NCBI RefSeq assembly: GCF_900631945.1
Contig: NZ_UZWE01000023.1
Location: 62,001-126,000 of the forward strand
DNA length: 64,000 nucleotides
DNA from: Paracoccus haematequi
Lineage (GTDB): Bacteria > Pseudomonadota > Alphaproteobacteria > Rhodobacterales > Rhodobacteraceae
Direction of reading: 5' to 3'
In this document: positions 8,354 to 17,201 of the stretch, in pieces
Layout: each line of letters begins with the position of its first letter
Numbering within the stretch: position 1 is the stretch's first letter
Program-made: the position numbers and the translations under genes
The notes under the pieces: model-generated
What the model saw: the letters and a program-made list of their open reading frames with translations, nothing else
Databases searched by the model: none
What the model was told of the DNA's origin: nothing

Positions 8354-9090
8354 AATGCGAAATCGACATTGCCGGGCTGGTCAAGCGGTTCGGCACGAAT
8401 ACAGTGCTGGACGGCATAGACCTGTGCCTGAAGCCCGGTGAACGCGTGGCGGTCATCGGCCCGTCGGGGACCGGAAAATCGACGCTGCTGCGCTGCCTCA
8501 ACTGGCTGGACAGGCCCGATGCGGGGCGGATCGCAATCGGCGACCTGTCCGTGGACGCGGCGCGCGCCAGCCGCGCCGATGTGCTGGCGCTGCGGCGGCG
8601 GACGGGCTTTGTCTTCCAGAACTATGCGCTGTTCGCCAACAAGACCGCCCGGCAGAACATCATGGAAGGGCTGACCACCGTGCGCGGCTGGCCCAAGGCC
8701 AAGGCCGCCGCGCGGGCGGACGAGATCCTGGCCCAGATCGGGCTGGCCGATCGCGGCGACAGCTATCCCTCGGCCATGTCCGGGGGCCAGCAGCAGCGGG
8801 TGGGCATCGGCCGGGCGATGGCGCTGGACGCCGATCTGCTGCTGTTCGACGAACCGACAAGCGCACTGGACCCCGAATGGGTGGGCGAGGTGCTGGATCT
8901 GATCCGCAGCATCGCCGACGGCCGCCAGACCATGCTGATCGTCACGCACGAGATGCAGTTCGCGCGCGAGATCGCCGACCGGATCGTCTTCATGGATGGC
9001 GGGCGGATTGTCGAACAAGGCCCGCCCGCCCGGATTTTCGGCGATCCGCAGGACGACCGGACTCGGGCCTTCCTGCGGCGTGTGGGTTAG
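8350..9090 (+). CDS. Polar amino-acid ABC transporter ATP-binding protein
   Basis: 246 residues, normal for GlnQ/HisP-type ATPases. Walker A is GPSGTGKST at ~residues 36-44; then a Q-loop (FVFQNYALF), signature MSGGQQQRV, Walker B LLLFDEPTSALDPE and the switch His in VTHEM. It energises uptake by the two upstream gene products. The ATG at 8350 overlaps the permease stop (ATGA), which rules out the longer upstream open frame. Its end overlaps the convergent secreted-protein gene by 4 bases. Confidence 0.93.
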   Translation: MKCEIDIAGLVKRFGTNTVLDGIDLCLKPGERVAVIGPSGTGKSTLLRCLNWLDRPDAGRIAIGDLSVDAARASRADVLALRRRTGFVFQNYALFANKTARQNIMEGLTTVRGWPKAKAAARADEILAQIGLADRGDSYPSAMSGGQQQRVGIGRAMALDADLLLFDEPTSALDPEWVGEVLDLIRSIADGRQTMLIVTHEMQFAREIADRIVFMDGGRIVEQGPPARIFGDPQDDRTRAFLRRVG

Positions 9091-9518
9091 CGCAGGCCCG
9101 CCGTCCGGTAATACACGTCCACATCGCGCGCCTGGTCATAGCCGATGCCCGAGGCGATGATGCAACTTGTATCGTCGCGGCGCGGGGCGACCAAGGTCCA
9201 GGTGCCCATCTGTTCCGACGCCCACAGCTCGGTCGCGGCATGGCCGTCGCCGGGGACCGGGGCTTCGTTGAAGTCGTGGCGCAGGGTCGCGCGGATTTCG
9301 GCATTGTCGGCGCAATAGGGCTGGTCGCCCACCGCCATGTCCGAAGTCGGCAGATCCTGGGCCTGTTCCAGCAGCGTGGCGGTATCCACCCCTGCCATGG
9401 CGGACCAGGCCTGCACCGGCTGGTCGGGGCGGGTGGCGGACAGGGCGGGCATGGCCATCAAGGCCGCGACGCTGCCGGCCAGCCCAAAACGGGCGATGCG
9501 GAGTGCGATGCGGGTCAT
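9087..9518 (-). CDS. Small secreted protein of unknown function
   Basis: 143 residues with a signal peptide (basic start, hydrophobic stretch ~10-24, then MPALSA), so it is exported. The mature part is about 115 residues with two cysteines (in QPYCADNAEIRATL and DDTSCIIASG) that could form a disulfide. The C-terminal part, with TELWASEQMGTWTLV and SCIIASGIGYD, resembles small periplasmic proteins of Rhodobacteraceae that I cannot name. It is divergent from glucokinase and converges on the ABC ATPase gene. I do not assign a function. Confidence 0.7.
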   Translation of the reverse strand: MTRIALRIARFGLAGSVAALMAMPALSATRPDQPVQAWSAMAGVDTATLLEQAQDLPTSDMAVGDQPYCADNAEIRATLRHDFNEAPVPGDGHAATELWASEQMGTWTLVAPRRDDTSCIIASGIGYDQARDVDVYYRTAGLR

Positions 9519-9674
9519 GGTCAGGGCCTTTCATCCAATGTTTGCTGGGGGAAAAACACCCCGGTCCCCCCAGGGGTTCCGACATTTGCCGTGACGCGGC
9601 GTTGCGCCGCCCATCGAAACCGGGCAATCCTGTCGGGGAACAGGCGGCTGAGGCGACAGGAAGGACGGTCCCCA

Positions 9675-10601
9675 ATGGCGATACTTCTGGGCGATGTGGG
9701 GGGCACGAATGCCCGGCTGGCCATCGCGAGGGGCGGCAGCATCGACCGGGATACGGTGACCCGCTTTCGCGGCGACGATTACGCCACCTTCGACGACGTG
9801 GTGCGCCAGTTCCTGCAAGAACAGGACCAGCCGCGCATCAGCGCCGTCTGCGTGGCGGTGGCAGGCCCGGTCAGCGGCGGCCGGGCGCGGCTGACCAATC
9901 GCGACTGGGATTTCGACCAGGATCGGCTGGCGCGGCTGACCGATGCCGATCAGGTCCGGCTGATCAACGACCTGACCGCGTTGGGCTATGCCACGCCCTC
10001 GCTGGGGGGCGACGGGCTGGCGGTGCTGCGCCATGCGCCCGCCGACCGGGCGCGCAACGGACAGGCCCTGGTGGTCAACCTGGGCACCGGCTTCAACGTC
10101 TGCGCCGTGCGCAGCCTGCCCGGCGGCGCGATCACCGCGATGGAGGCCGAGGAAGGCCATACCCACCTGCCCGCCAACATCTATCTGCGGCTGCTGGATG
10201 CCGTCGGACCCGAGGCGGTCAAGGGCTTCATCTCGACCGAGGAAGCCTTCGCGGGTCGCGGGCTGTCGCGCCTGCACGCGGCGCTGACCGGCACCCCGCC
10301 GGTGCGCAGCGAACAGATCGACGCGGCCTCGGACGCGGGGGATGCGGCGGCCAATGCCACCTATGACCTGTTCGCCGACCTGGTGGGCCTGCTGTGCCGG
10401 GAACTGGCGCTGCGCTTCATGCCGCTGGAAGGGCTGTTCCTGGCGGGCAGCGTCGGCCGCAGCATCGCCGACCGGATGGATCTGTTCAACGCCTCCTTCC
10501 TGGCCCAGCCCTATATGCGCCATATTCCTGAAAACACGCCGATCTTCCTGATCCGCGACGACATGGCCGCGCTGCAAGGCTGCCTGGCCGCGCTGGCCTG
10601 A
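9675..10601 (+). CDS. glk: Glucokinase
   Basis: 308 residues, close to the ~320 of bacterial Glk in the ROK/hexokinase-actin superfamily. It phosphorylates glucose with ATP to glucose 6-phosphate, in the cytoplasm. Visible motifs are the N-terminal phosphate loop GDVGGTNARLA, the catalytic segment LINDLTALGYA (Asn-Asp), the second phosphate segment VVNLGTGFNVCAV, the sugar-binding EEGHTHLP and the adenosine-side LFLAGSVGRSIADR. The ATG at 9675 follows AGGAAGGAC; the longer open frame upstream runs through the amino-acid ATPase gene in another frame. It stands alone, with tamA next but separated by 116 bases. Confidence 0.88.
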   Translation: MAILLGDVGGTNARLAIARGGSIDRDTVTRFRGDDYATFDDVVRQFLQEQDQPRISAVCVAVAGPVSGGRARLTNRDWDFDQDRLARLTDADQVRLINDLTALGYATPSLGGDGLAVLRHAPADRARNGQALVVNLGTGFNVCAVRSLPGGAITAMEAEEGHTHLPANIYLRLLDAVGPEAVKGFISTEEAFAGRGLSRLHAALTGTPPVRSEQIDAASDAGDAAANATYDLFADLVGLLCRELALRFMPLEGLFLAGSVGRSIADRMDLFNASFLAQPYMRHIPENTPIFLIRDDMAALQGCLAALA

Positions 10602-10717
10602 GGCGCAACAGGCGGCGGAAACCCGTCCCCTGCCCCCGCTTTCGCGGATGAATCGCTTGGATTCGTCGGGGCGTCCTGCTCTTATGGGCGCAAAGCAAGA
10701 ACGCACAAGGCAGGACG

Positions 10718-12574
10718 ATGCGGGCATATCTGCGGGCGGCATTGGTGGCATCCACGGTGATGGGCCTGGGGGGGATGGCCTGGGCGCAATCCGCGTCCTC
10801 GCCGTTTTCGGGTCTGTTCAGGGGCCGCAGCGACGAAGGTCCGGTCGACCTGCAATTCCGCGTCCAGGGGGCGGACGACCTGGACCAGCCGCTGCGCAAC
10901 GCCTCGCTGATCGCGGGCGCGCTGTCCGAGGATCGCACCACCGGCCAGGACGTGCTGGCCGCCGCGCGGGGCGATTACGCGCGGATCCTGGGCAACCTGT
11001 ATGACCGGGGCTATTATTCGGCGATCATCAACATCACCCTGGACGGGGTCGAGGCGGCCGAGATCGCCCCCCTGGATGCGCCGGGCATCGTCCGGCAGGT
11101 CGTCGTCAGCGTCCAGACCGGCCCCCGCTTCCGCTTTTCCCGCGCAGCCATCGCCCCGGTCGCGCCCCGGACCGACCTGCCCGACGACTATCGCCAGGGC
11201 GGGATCGCGGGCACCGGCACGATCCGTGGCGCCGCCCGCGCCGGGGTGGACGGCTGGCGCAATGTCGGCCATGCCAAGGCCGAGGTGTCGGGGCAGGACA
11301 TCACCGCCGATCACATCGCCAATGCGGTGGACAGCCGCATCGGCCTGTCGCCCGGCCCCTCGGTCCGGTTCGGGCGGCTGAACATGCGCGGCTATGACCG
11401 CATGAACCCGCGCCGGCTGCACAAGATCGCCGGCCTGCCCGAGGGCGAACGCTTCGACCCCGACGATGTCGAGGATGTCAGGAAGCGCCTGCGCCGGTCG
11501 GGCGTCTTTTCCGCGATCACCCTGGAAGAGGCCGAGACGCTGAACCCCGACGGCAGCATGGACATCAACCTGACCGTGGTCGAACAGAAACCCCGCCGGA
11601 TCGGCGCGGGGTTTGAAATCTCGACCACCGACGGGGCGATGCTGTCGGCCTATTGGATGCACCGCAACCTGCTGGGCGGCGGCGAACGCCTGCGCATCGA
11701 CGCCAAGGTCAAGGACATCGGATCCGACACCAGCGGCAAGGACGAGGAAGTGACCCTGCGCATCGACCGTCCCGCCACGGTCACGCCGGACACCACCGCC
11801 TATGTCCTGACCAGCCTGGCCCGGATGCGAGAAGAGGATTACGACGAGGATACCGGCATCATCGGGCTGGGCTTCAACCACATCTTCAGCGACCGCTTCA
11901 CCTTCGACACGGCGATCCAGTACCAGTTCTCGCGCGTCTATGACGACTTGGGCGAAACCGACTTCAAGGTTCTGGCCTTTCCGACCAGCGTGATGTGGGA
12001 CGCGCGCGACAACGAAAACAACGCCAAGCGCGGCTATTACCTGCAAGGCGACGCCACCCCCTTCAAGGGCTTCGACGGCACCGACACCGGCATCCGCATC
12101 CTGGGCGAGGGCCGCGCCTTCCGGTCCCTGGGCGAGGGCGACCGCTTCACCCTGGCGGGCCGCGCCCGCATCGGCAGCGTCCTGGGCAGCGAGATCCAGA
12201 ATACCCCGCGCAACTATCTGTTCTTCTCGGGCGGCGGCGGCAGCGTGCGCGGCCAGCCCTATCAATCGCTGGGCGTCGAGGAAATCCAGGGTCCGAACGG
12301 CCCGATCAAGACCGGCGGCATGAGCGTGGCGACGCTTTCCGCCGAGCTCCGCTGGCAGGTCCGCGACAGGATCGGCGTGGTGGCCTTTGCCGATTACGGC
12401 GAGGTCTGGGCGGAAGATGGCTGGAACGGCACCAGCGAAGGGCACTCGGGGGCGGGGATCGGCGTTCGGTACAACACGCCCATCGGGCCGCTGCGTTTCG
12501 ACGTTGCCGGACCGACCGGAGGAGACACCGGCGAGGGCGTGCAACTGTATCTGGGACTGGGGCAGGCGTTTTGA
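10718..12574 (+). CDS. tamA: Omp85-family translocation and assembly module TamA
   Basis: 618 residues. A signal peptide ends near AWAQ (residue ~24); POTRA-like domains follow to about residue 270, with VRFGRLNMRGYDRMNPRRL and GERFDPDDVEDVRKRLRRSGVFS written by the usual POTRA-to-barrel pattern. The C-terminal half is a beta barrel of the bacterial surface antigen family, with GGGGSVRGQPYQSLG and, at the end, GVRYNTPIGPLRFDVAGP and a closing LYLGLGQAF. TamA sits in the outer membrane and works with inner-membrane-anchored TamB in outer-membrane protein assembly or lipid transfer. Its stop overlaps the tamB start by one base. AGGAC precedes the ATG. Confidence 0.9.
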   Translation: MRAYLRAALVASTVMGLGGMAWAQSASSPFSGLFRGRSDEGPVDLQFRVQGADDLDQPLRNASLIAGALSEDRTTGQDVLAAARGDYARILGNLYDRGYYSAIINITLDGVEAAEIAPLDAPGIVRQVVVSVQTGPRFRFSRAAIAPVAPRTDLPDDYRQGGIAGTGTIRGAARAGVDGWRNVGHAKAEVSGQDITADHIANAVDSRIGLSPGPSVRFGRLNMRGYDRMNPRRLHKIAGLPEGERFDPDDVEDVRKRLRRSGVFSAITLEEAETLNPDGSMDINLTVVEQKPRRIGAGFEISTTDGAMLSAYWMHRNLLGGGERLRIDAKVKDIGSDTSGKDEEVTLRIDRPATVTPDTTAYVLTSLARMREEDYDEDTGIIGLGFNHIFSDRFTFDTAIQYQFSRVYDDLGETDFKVLAFPTSVMWDARDNENNAKRGYYLQGDATPFKGFDGTDTGIRILGEGRAFRSLGEGDRFTLAGRARIGSVLGSEIQNTPRNYLFFSGGGGSVRGQPYQSLGVEEIQGPNGPIKTGGMSVATLSAELRWQVRDRIGVVAFADYGEVWAEDGWNGTSEGHSGAGIGVRYNTPIGPLRFDVAGPTGGDTGEGVQLYLGLGQAF

Positions 12575-15500
12575 TGAAGACCGGGGTGATGCGCAAGCTG
12601 TGGCTGATCGTCTTCGCGATCCTGTTCCCGCTGTCGGTGATGGCCCAGACCGCCGCCGAGATTTCCCGGCAGGAAAGCGACGACCGGGGTTTTCTGACCC
12701 GGCTGCTGGAACGCAACCTGTCGGGCGCGGGCCGCGAGGTGGTGATCGACGGGTTCCAGGGCGCCCTCTCGTCGCGCGCCACCTTCCGCCGGATCAGCAT
12801 CGCCGATGCGAACGGCGTCTGGCTGACGCTGAACGATGGGGCGATCCAGTGGAACCGCTCGGCCCTGCTGCGCGGCCGGATCGAGATCGCCGAAATGTCG
12901 GCCCGCGAAATCCTGCTGCCGCGCCGGCCCCTGGGCGAGGAACGCGCCCCAACGGCAGAAGCGCGCGAATTCAGCGGCTTCGCCCTGCCGGAATTGCCCG
13001 TGGCCCTGAACATCGCCCAGATCCGGGCCGACAGGGTGGAACTGGGCGAACCCGTGATCGGCGTGGCCGCCGCCATCTCGATGGCCGGCGGGATGAGCCT
13101 GGCGGGCGGCGAAGGCCAGGCCAAGCTGGCCATCCAGCGGCTGGACGGGCCGCGCGGCACCTTCAACCTGGACACCGGCTTTTCCAACGTGACCCAGGTT
13201 CTGCGTGTGAACCTGACCCTGGACGAGGCCGCCGACGGGTTGCTGGTCAACCTGATCGACCTTTACGACAAGCCCTCGGTCGTGGCCGAGATCAACGGCG
13301 AAGGCCAGATCAAGGATTTCGGCGTCGACATCAAGCTGGCGACCGACGGATTGCCGCGCGTGACGGGCCGGGTCTCGGCGGCGGGCGGTCCCGATGCGTC
13401 GGGCAATCCGGGCACGAATTTCGCGCTGCAACTGGGCGGCGACGTGGCCTCGTTGCTGGCGCCCAAGAACCGGACCTTCTTCGGCAACCAAGTCCAGCTT
13501 CGCGCGGAAGGCTGGCGCGGCGACGACGGGCGGTTGCAGATCCCCACCCTGAACCTTGCGACCGAGGCCCTGTCGCTGGACGGGTCGCTGGCGGTCAATG
13601 CCCAAGGGGCGCCGCAGAACGCGAAGCTGCTGATCGCGCTTGGATCCGACGCGGGCGCGGCGCAGGTGCCGGTCCCCCTGCCCTTCGCGGGCGAGGAATC
13701 GACCGTGGAATCCGGGCGGCTTGAACTGCAATACGACGCGGCCCAGGGCCAGGGCTGGACGTTGGAGGGCCGCGTCGGCGCCCTGGATCTGGGCGACGTT
13801 CTGTTGGGCGACCTGCGGCTGGATGGGTCCGGCGCGGTGGTTCTGGACGGCGGCAGCCTGCAATCGGTGAACGGCGGCATCCGGTTCGGATCGCGGCAGA
13901 TGGTCTTTGCCGATGCGGGTCTGGCCCAGGCCGTCGGGCCCGAGATCACCGGCAGCACCGATTTCGATTTCACCCCCGGCAACGCGGTGAGGATGACGGC
14001 GCTGAATGTCAGCGGCTCCGATTACGGATTGCAGGGCATGCTGCAACTGTCGGGCCTGTCCACCGGCTTCGTGCTGTCCGGCAACATGCAGGCGCGTCAT
14101 GACGATCTAAGCCGGATATCGACCCTTGCGGGGCGCGACCTGTCCGGGCAGACCGATGCCAGTGTCCTGGGCTATTTCAACTTTCTGGGGCGTGACTTCG
14201 CCATCACCTCGACCGTGGCGGGGACCGACATCACGGTGGATCAACCCCAGCTCGACCGTCTTCTGGCGGGCCGGTCCACCATCGACCTGCGGGCACGCCG
14301 TGACCGGACCGGGATCAAGCTGACCGATCTTTCCATCAACGCCCAGCGGCTGACCGCCCAGGCCCAGGGCTATGTGAACAGCCTGTCCAGCGACGTGACG
14401 GCGACGATTTCCATGCCGTCGTTGCAGGACGCGGATCCGAATTTCTCGGGCGCGTTGCAGGCCGATGCCAAGCTGTCGGGCGCGTCGGGCGCGCGCCAGC
14501 TGACCGTCAGCGGCGAGGCCGAGGATCTGCGTATCGGCGTCGAGACCTTGGACAACGCCCTGCAAGGCCGGACCACGCTGACCGTCCTGGCCGCCGAAAA
14601 GCCGCAGGGCTACGAGGTCGAGGTGTTCCGCATCGCCAACCCGCAACTGCGCGCCGAAGGACGCGGCAGCTTTGCCCAGGGCGCCCTGGACGCGACGCTG
14701 GATATGGCGGTGCCCGACCTGGCGGCGATCCGCGACGGCTGGACCGGCGGCTTCGACGCCATGGCCCGGCTGACCGAACGCGACGGCACCCGGTTCGTCG
14801 ACATGACGGGATCGGGCCAGAACCTGTCCTTCGGCGTCCAGAACGCGGATGCGGCGCTGACCGGCACTACCCGCCTGCGCGTCCAGGCCGAGGAGAAGGA
14901 CGGTACCGTCACCCTGCGCGACGTGGAACTGATCAACGACCAGATGAACGCAACCGCGCGCGGCGTCTATGGCCCCGGCGTCACGGACATCGCCGCCGAT
15001 GTCGCGGTCCGGTCGCTGGCGCCCTTCGGCCCCGGCTGGCGCGGCGCCCTGGATCTGACCGGCAGCTTCCGCGAGGCGGGCGACGGCATCCGGCGGCTGG
15101 AGGTGTCGGGCACCGGGCGCGACCTGGCCTTCGGCCAGGCGCAGGTCGATGGCGCTTTGGCCGGGGAAACCCGGCTGGCCGTGACGGGGACCGAACGGAA
15201 CGGCGTCCTTGCCATCGAACAGGCGCGCATCGACAACCCGCGCCTGAACGCGACGGCCAGCGGCACCGTGGGCGGCGACCAGACCGATGTGAGGGCGCAG
15301 GTGAATGCCGAGGATCTGCGGTTCCTGGGCAATGGCATCAGCGGCGCGCTGAATGCCGATGCTCAGGTGGTCCAGCAGGGCGATACCCGCCGCATCACCG
15401 CCACCGGAACCGGAACCGGCCTGTCCCTGGGCCAGCCCCGCGTCGATCCGCTGCTGCGCGGCCAGACCAGCTTCGACATCGCGGCCACCCAGGCGCCTGC

Positions 15501-17076
15501 CGGGATCTCGGTCCAGCGGCTGAACGTGCAGAACCCGCAGGTGCTGGTTCAGGCCAATGGCGATACCGCAAGCGGCATGACCGTCGCCGCGCGGCTGGCT
15601 GATCTGGGTCTGGTGCAGCCAGAATTCCCCGGCCCCGTGCAGGTCGACGGCACCGTGCGAGAGGAGGGTGCGAATTTCGCCCTGAACCTGACCGCCACGG
15701 CGCCGGGCAGCACGCGATTGCAGGCGGCAGGCAGCGTGGCGCGCGATTTTTCCACCATGAACCTGTCGGTCACCGGCAGCAGCGAGGCCTCGATCGCCAA
15801 TACCTTCATCCGTACCCGCAGCATCGAAGGCCCGCTGTCGCTGAACCTGACCGTCAACGGCCCGCCATCGCTGCAATCGGTCAGCGGGCGCGTCCAGCTG
15901 ACGAACGGCCAGATCACCGATCCCGCCGTCGGCATCCGGCTGGAGGGGGTGAACGCCACCGCCGACCTGGCGGGCGGGCGCATCGCGCTGGACGCGGGGG
16001 CCAATGTCTCGGCCGGGGGGCGGGTGCAGGTCAGCGGACCGATCGACCTGGGCGCGGGGACGCTGGATCTGGCGATCCTGCTGGACCGGGTGATCGCGCG
16101 CGACCCGAACCTGTACCAGACCGAGATCAGCGGCAATCTGCGCATGTCGGGCCGCAATGCCGACGGGCCGCTGCTGTCCGGCACCGTCGATCTGGGCGAG
16201 ACGGAAATCCGCATTCCCTCCACCGGGCTGGGCGGTACGAAGGCGATCCCGGACATCCACCATGTGGGCGATACCCGGCCCGTCCGGTCCACCCGTGCCA
16301 AGGCCGGGCTGGAACCCTATCCCAGCGATGCGTCCCGAGAGGCAGGGCTGGCCGGGCCGCCCTCGACCCCGCCCTCGGCGCCGCCGCGGCTGGATCTGGT
16401 CATCAACGCGCCGAACCAGGTCTTCGTGCGCGGCCGGGGCGTGGACGCGGAACTGGGCGGGTCGCTGCGGGTGCAGGGCACCACGCGCAACGCCATCCCC
16501 ATCGGCTTCCTGGAACTGATCCGGGGCCGCGTGGATCTGTTGGGCCGGCGCTTCACCCTGTCCGAAGGGCTGGTCGAACTGCAAGGCAGCCTGATCCCGG
16601 TGATCCGGCTGGTGGCCGAAACCGAACGCGACGGCATCACCACCCGCATCATCATCGACGGAGAGGTGCGCGACCCCGACATCACCTTCGAATCCTCGCC
16701 CGAACTGCCCGAGGAAGAGGTCTTGTCGCAGCTGCTGTTCGGCCGGGGCCTGGACAATATCAGCCCGCTTCAGGCCGCCCAGCTTGCCAATGCCATCGCC
16801 ACCCTGGCCGGGCGCGGGGGCGAGGGGATCATCGGCAACCTGCGCAACCAGGTTGGCCTGGACGACCTGGACCTGGCCACGGACGACGACGGCAATGTCC
16901 AGGTCCGCGCGGGCAAATACCTGTCCGACAACCTCTATACCGATGTCGCGGTGGGAGCCGACGGCAAAAGCAGCCTGAACCTGAACCTGGACGTGACCAA
17001 TTCCCTGACGGCGCGGGGATCGGTGGGCACCGAAGGCGACAGCACCCTGGGGATCTATTTCGAACGGGATTACTGA
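12574..17076 (+). CDS. tamB: Translocation and assembly module TamB (DUF490)
   Basis: 1500 residues, in the usual range for TamB. A single N-terminal hydrophobic anchor (LWLIVFAILFPLSVMA, ~residues 9-24) is followed by a very long stretch of repeated beta-strand units, the hydrophobic-groove architecture of TamB/AsmA-like lipid-transport proteins. The conserved DUF490 end is clear: LGGSLRVQGTTRNAIPIG, IRGRVDLLGRRFTLSEG, ELPEEEVLSQLLFGR, GLDNISPLQAAQLANA and DDLDLATDDDGNVQVRAGKY as separate blocks, then a beta-strand close. It spans the periplasm and pairs with TamA. ATG at 12574 overlaps the tamA stop, so the longer open frame starting inside tamA is not used. Confidence 0.93.
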   Translation: MKTGVMRKLWLIVFAILFPLSVMAQTAAEISRQESDDRGFLTRLLERNLSGAGREVVIDGFQGALSSRATFRRISIADANGVWLTLNDGAIQWNRSALLRGRIEIAEMSAREILLPRRPLGEERAPTAEAREFSGFALPELPVALNIAQIRADRVELGEPVIGVAAAISMAGGMSLAGGEGQAKLAIQRLDGPRGTFNLDTGFSNVTQVLRVNLTLDEAADGLLVNLIDLYDKPSVVAEINGEGQIKDFGVDIKLATDGLPRVTGRVSAAGGPDASGNPGTNFALQLGGDVASLLAPKNRTFFGNQVQLRAEGWRGDDGRLQIPTLNLATEALSLDGSLAVNAQGAPQNAKLLIALGSDAGAAQVPVPLPFAGEESTVESGRLELQYDAAQGQGWTLEGRVGALDLGDVLLGDLRLDGSGAVVLDGGSLQSVNGGIRFGSRQMVFADAGLAQAVGPEITGSTDFDFTPGNAVRMTALNVSGSDYGLQGMLQLSGLSTGFVLSGNMQARHDDLSRISTLAGRDLSGQTDASVLGYFNFLGRDFAITSTVAGTDITVDQPQLDRLLAGRSTIDLRARRDRTGIKLTDLSINAQRLTAQAQGYVNSLSSDVTATISMPSLQDADPNFSGALQADAKLSGASGARQLTVSGEAEDLRIGVETLDNALQGRTTLTVLAAEKPQGYEVEVFRIANPQLRAEGRGSFAQGALDATLDMAVPDLAAIRDGWTGGFDAMARLTERDGTRFVDMTGSGQNLSFGVQNADAALTGTTRLRVQAEEKDGTVTLRDVELINDQMNATARGVYGPGVTDIAADVAVRSLAPFGPGWRGALDLTGSFREAGDGIRRLEVSGTGRDLAFGQAQVDGALAGETRLAVTGTERNGVLAIEQARIDNPRLNATASGTVGGDQTDVRAQVNAEDLRFLGNGISGALNADAQVVQQGDTRRITATGTGTGLSLGQPRVDPLLRGQTSFDIAATQAPAGISVQRLNVQNPQVLVQANGDTASGMTVAARLADLGLVQPEFPGPVQVDGTVREEGANFALNLTATAPGSTRLQAAGSVARDFSTMNLSVTGSSEASIANTFIRTRSIEGPLSLNLTVNGPPSLQSVSGRVQLTNGQITDPAVGIRLEGVNATADLAGGRIALDAGANVSAGGRVQVSGPIDLGAGTLDLAILLDRVIARDPNLYQTEISGNLRMSGRNADGPLLSGTVDLGETEIRIPSTGLGGTKAIPDIHHVGDTRPVRSTRAKAGLEPYPSDASREAGLAGPPSTPPSAPPRLDLVINAPNQVFVRGRGVDAELGGSLRVQGTTRNAIPIGFLELIRGRVDLLGRRFTLSEGLVELQGSLIPVIRLVAETERDGITTRIIIDGEVRDPDITFESSPELPEEEVLSQLLFGRGLDNISPLQAAQLANAIATLAGRGGEGIIGNLRNQVGLDDLDLATDDDGNVQVRAGKYLSDNLYTDVAVGADGKSSLNLNLDVTNSLTARGSVGTEGDSTLGIYFERDY

Positions 17077-17090
17077 GGGCGCATGACAAG

Positions 17091-17114
17091 GCCGATCCGC
17101 GGCGCCGGATCGGC
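17091..17114 (+). terminator. Hairpin after tamB
   Basis: A perfect 9-bp stem, GCCGATCCG against CGGATCGGC, with a 6-base loop, starts 14 bases past the tamB stop. No strong T-run follows, so it may need Rho or only protect the 3' end. Confidence 0.55.
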
Positions 17115-17201
17115 GATATTCCGCATTTGATCTATTACGGGCGATCCTTCCGGGCGCGCGCGGGTTAGGTTCGGCAGACGATTTTGCCAAAAGGCGCGCC
17201 C

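Noticed and set aside
9540-9600. C/G-run hairpins before glucokinase
   Set aside because: The pairing is between low-complexity C and G runs and has several equal registers; no regulator or terminator can be argued.
11995-17076. Very long frame beginning inside tamA
   Set aside because: The first 193 codons are tamA read in another frame; the tamB anchor begins at 12574 with an overlapping stop/start.
14107-17190. 1027-residue minus-strand frame under tamB
   Set aside because: Antisense frame with Gly/Gln/Arg-biased composition and no recognisable motif.
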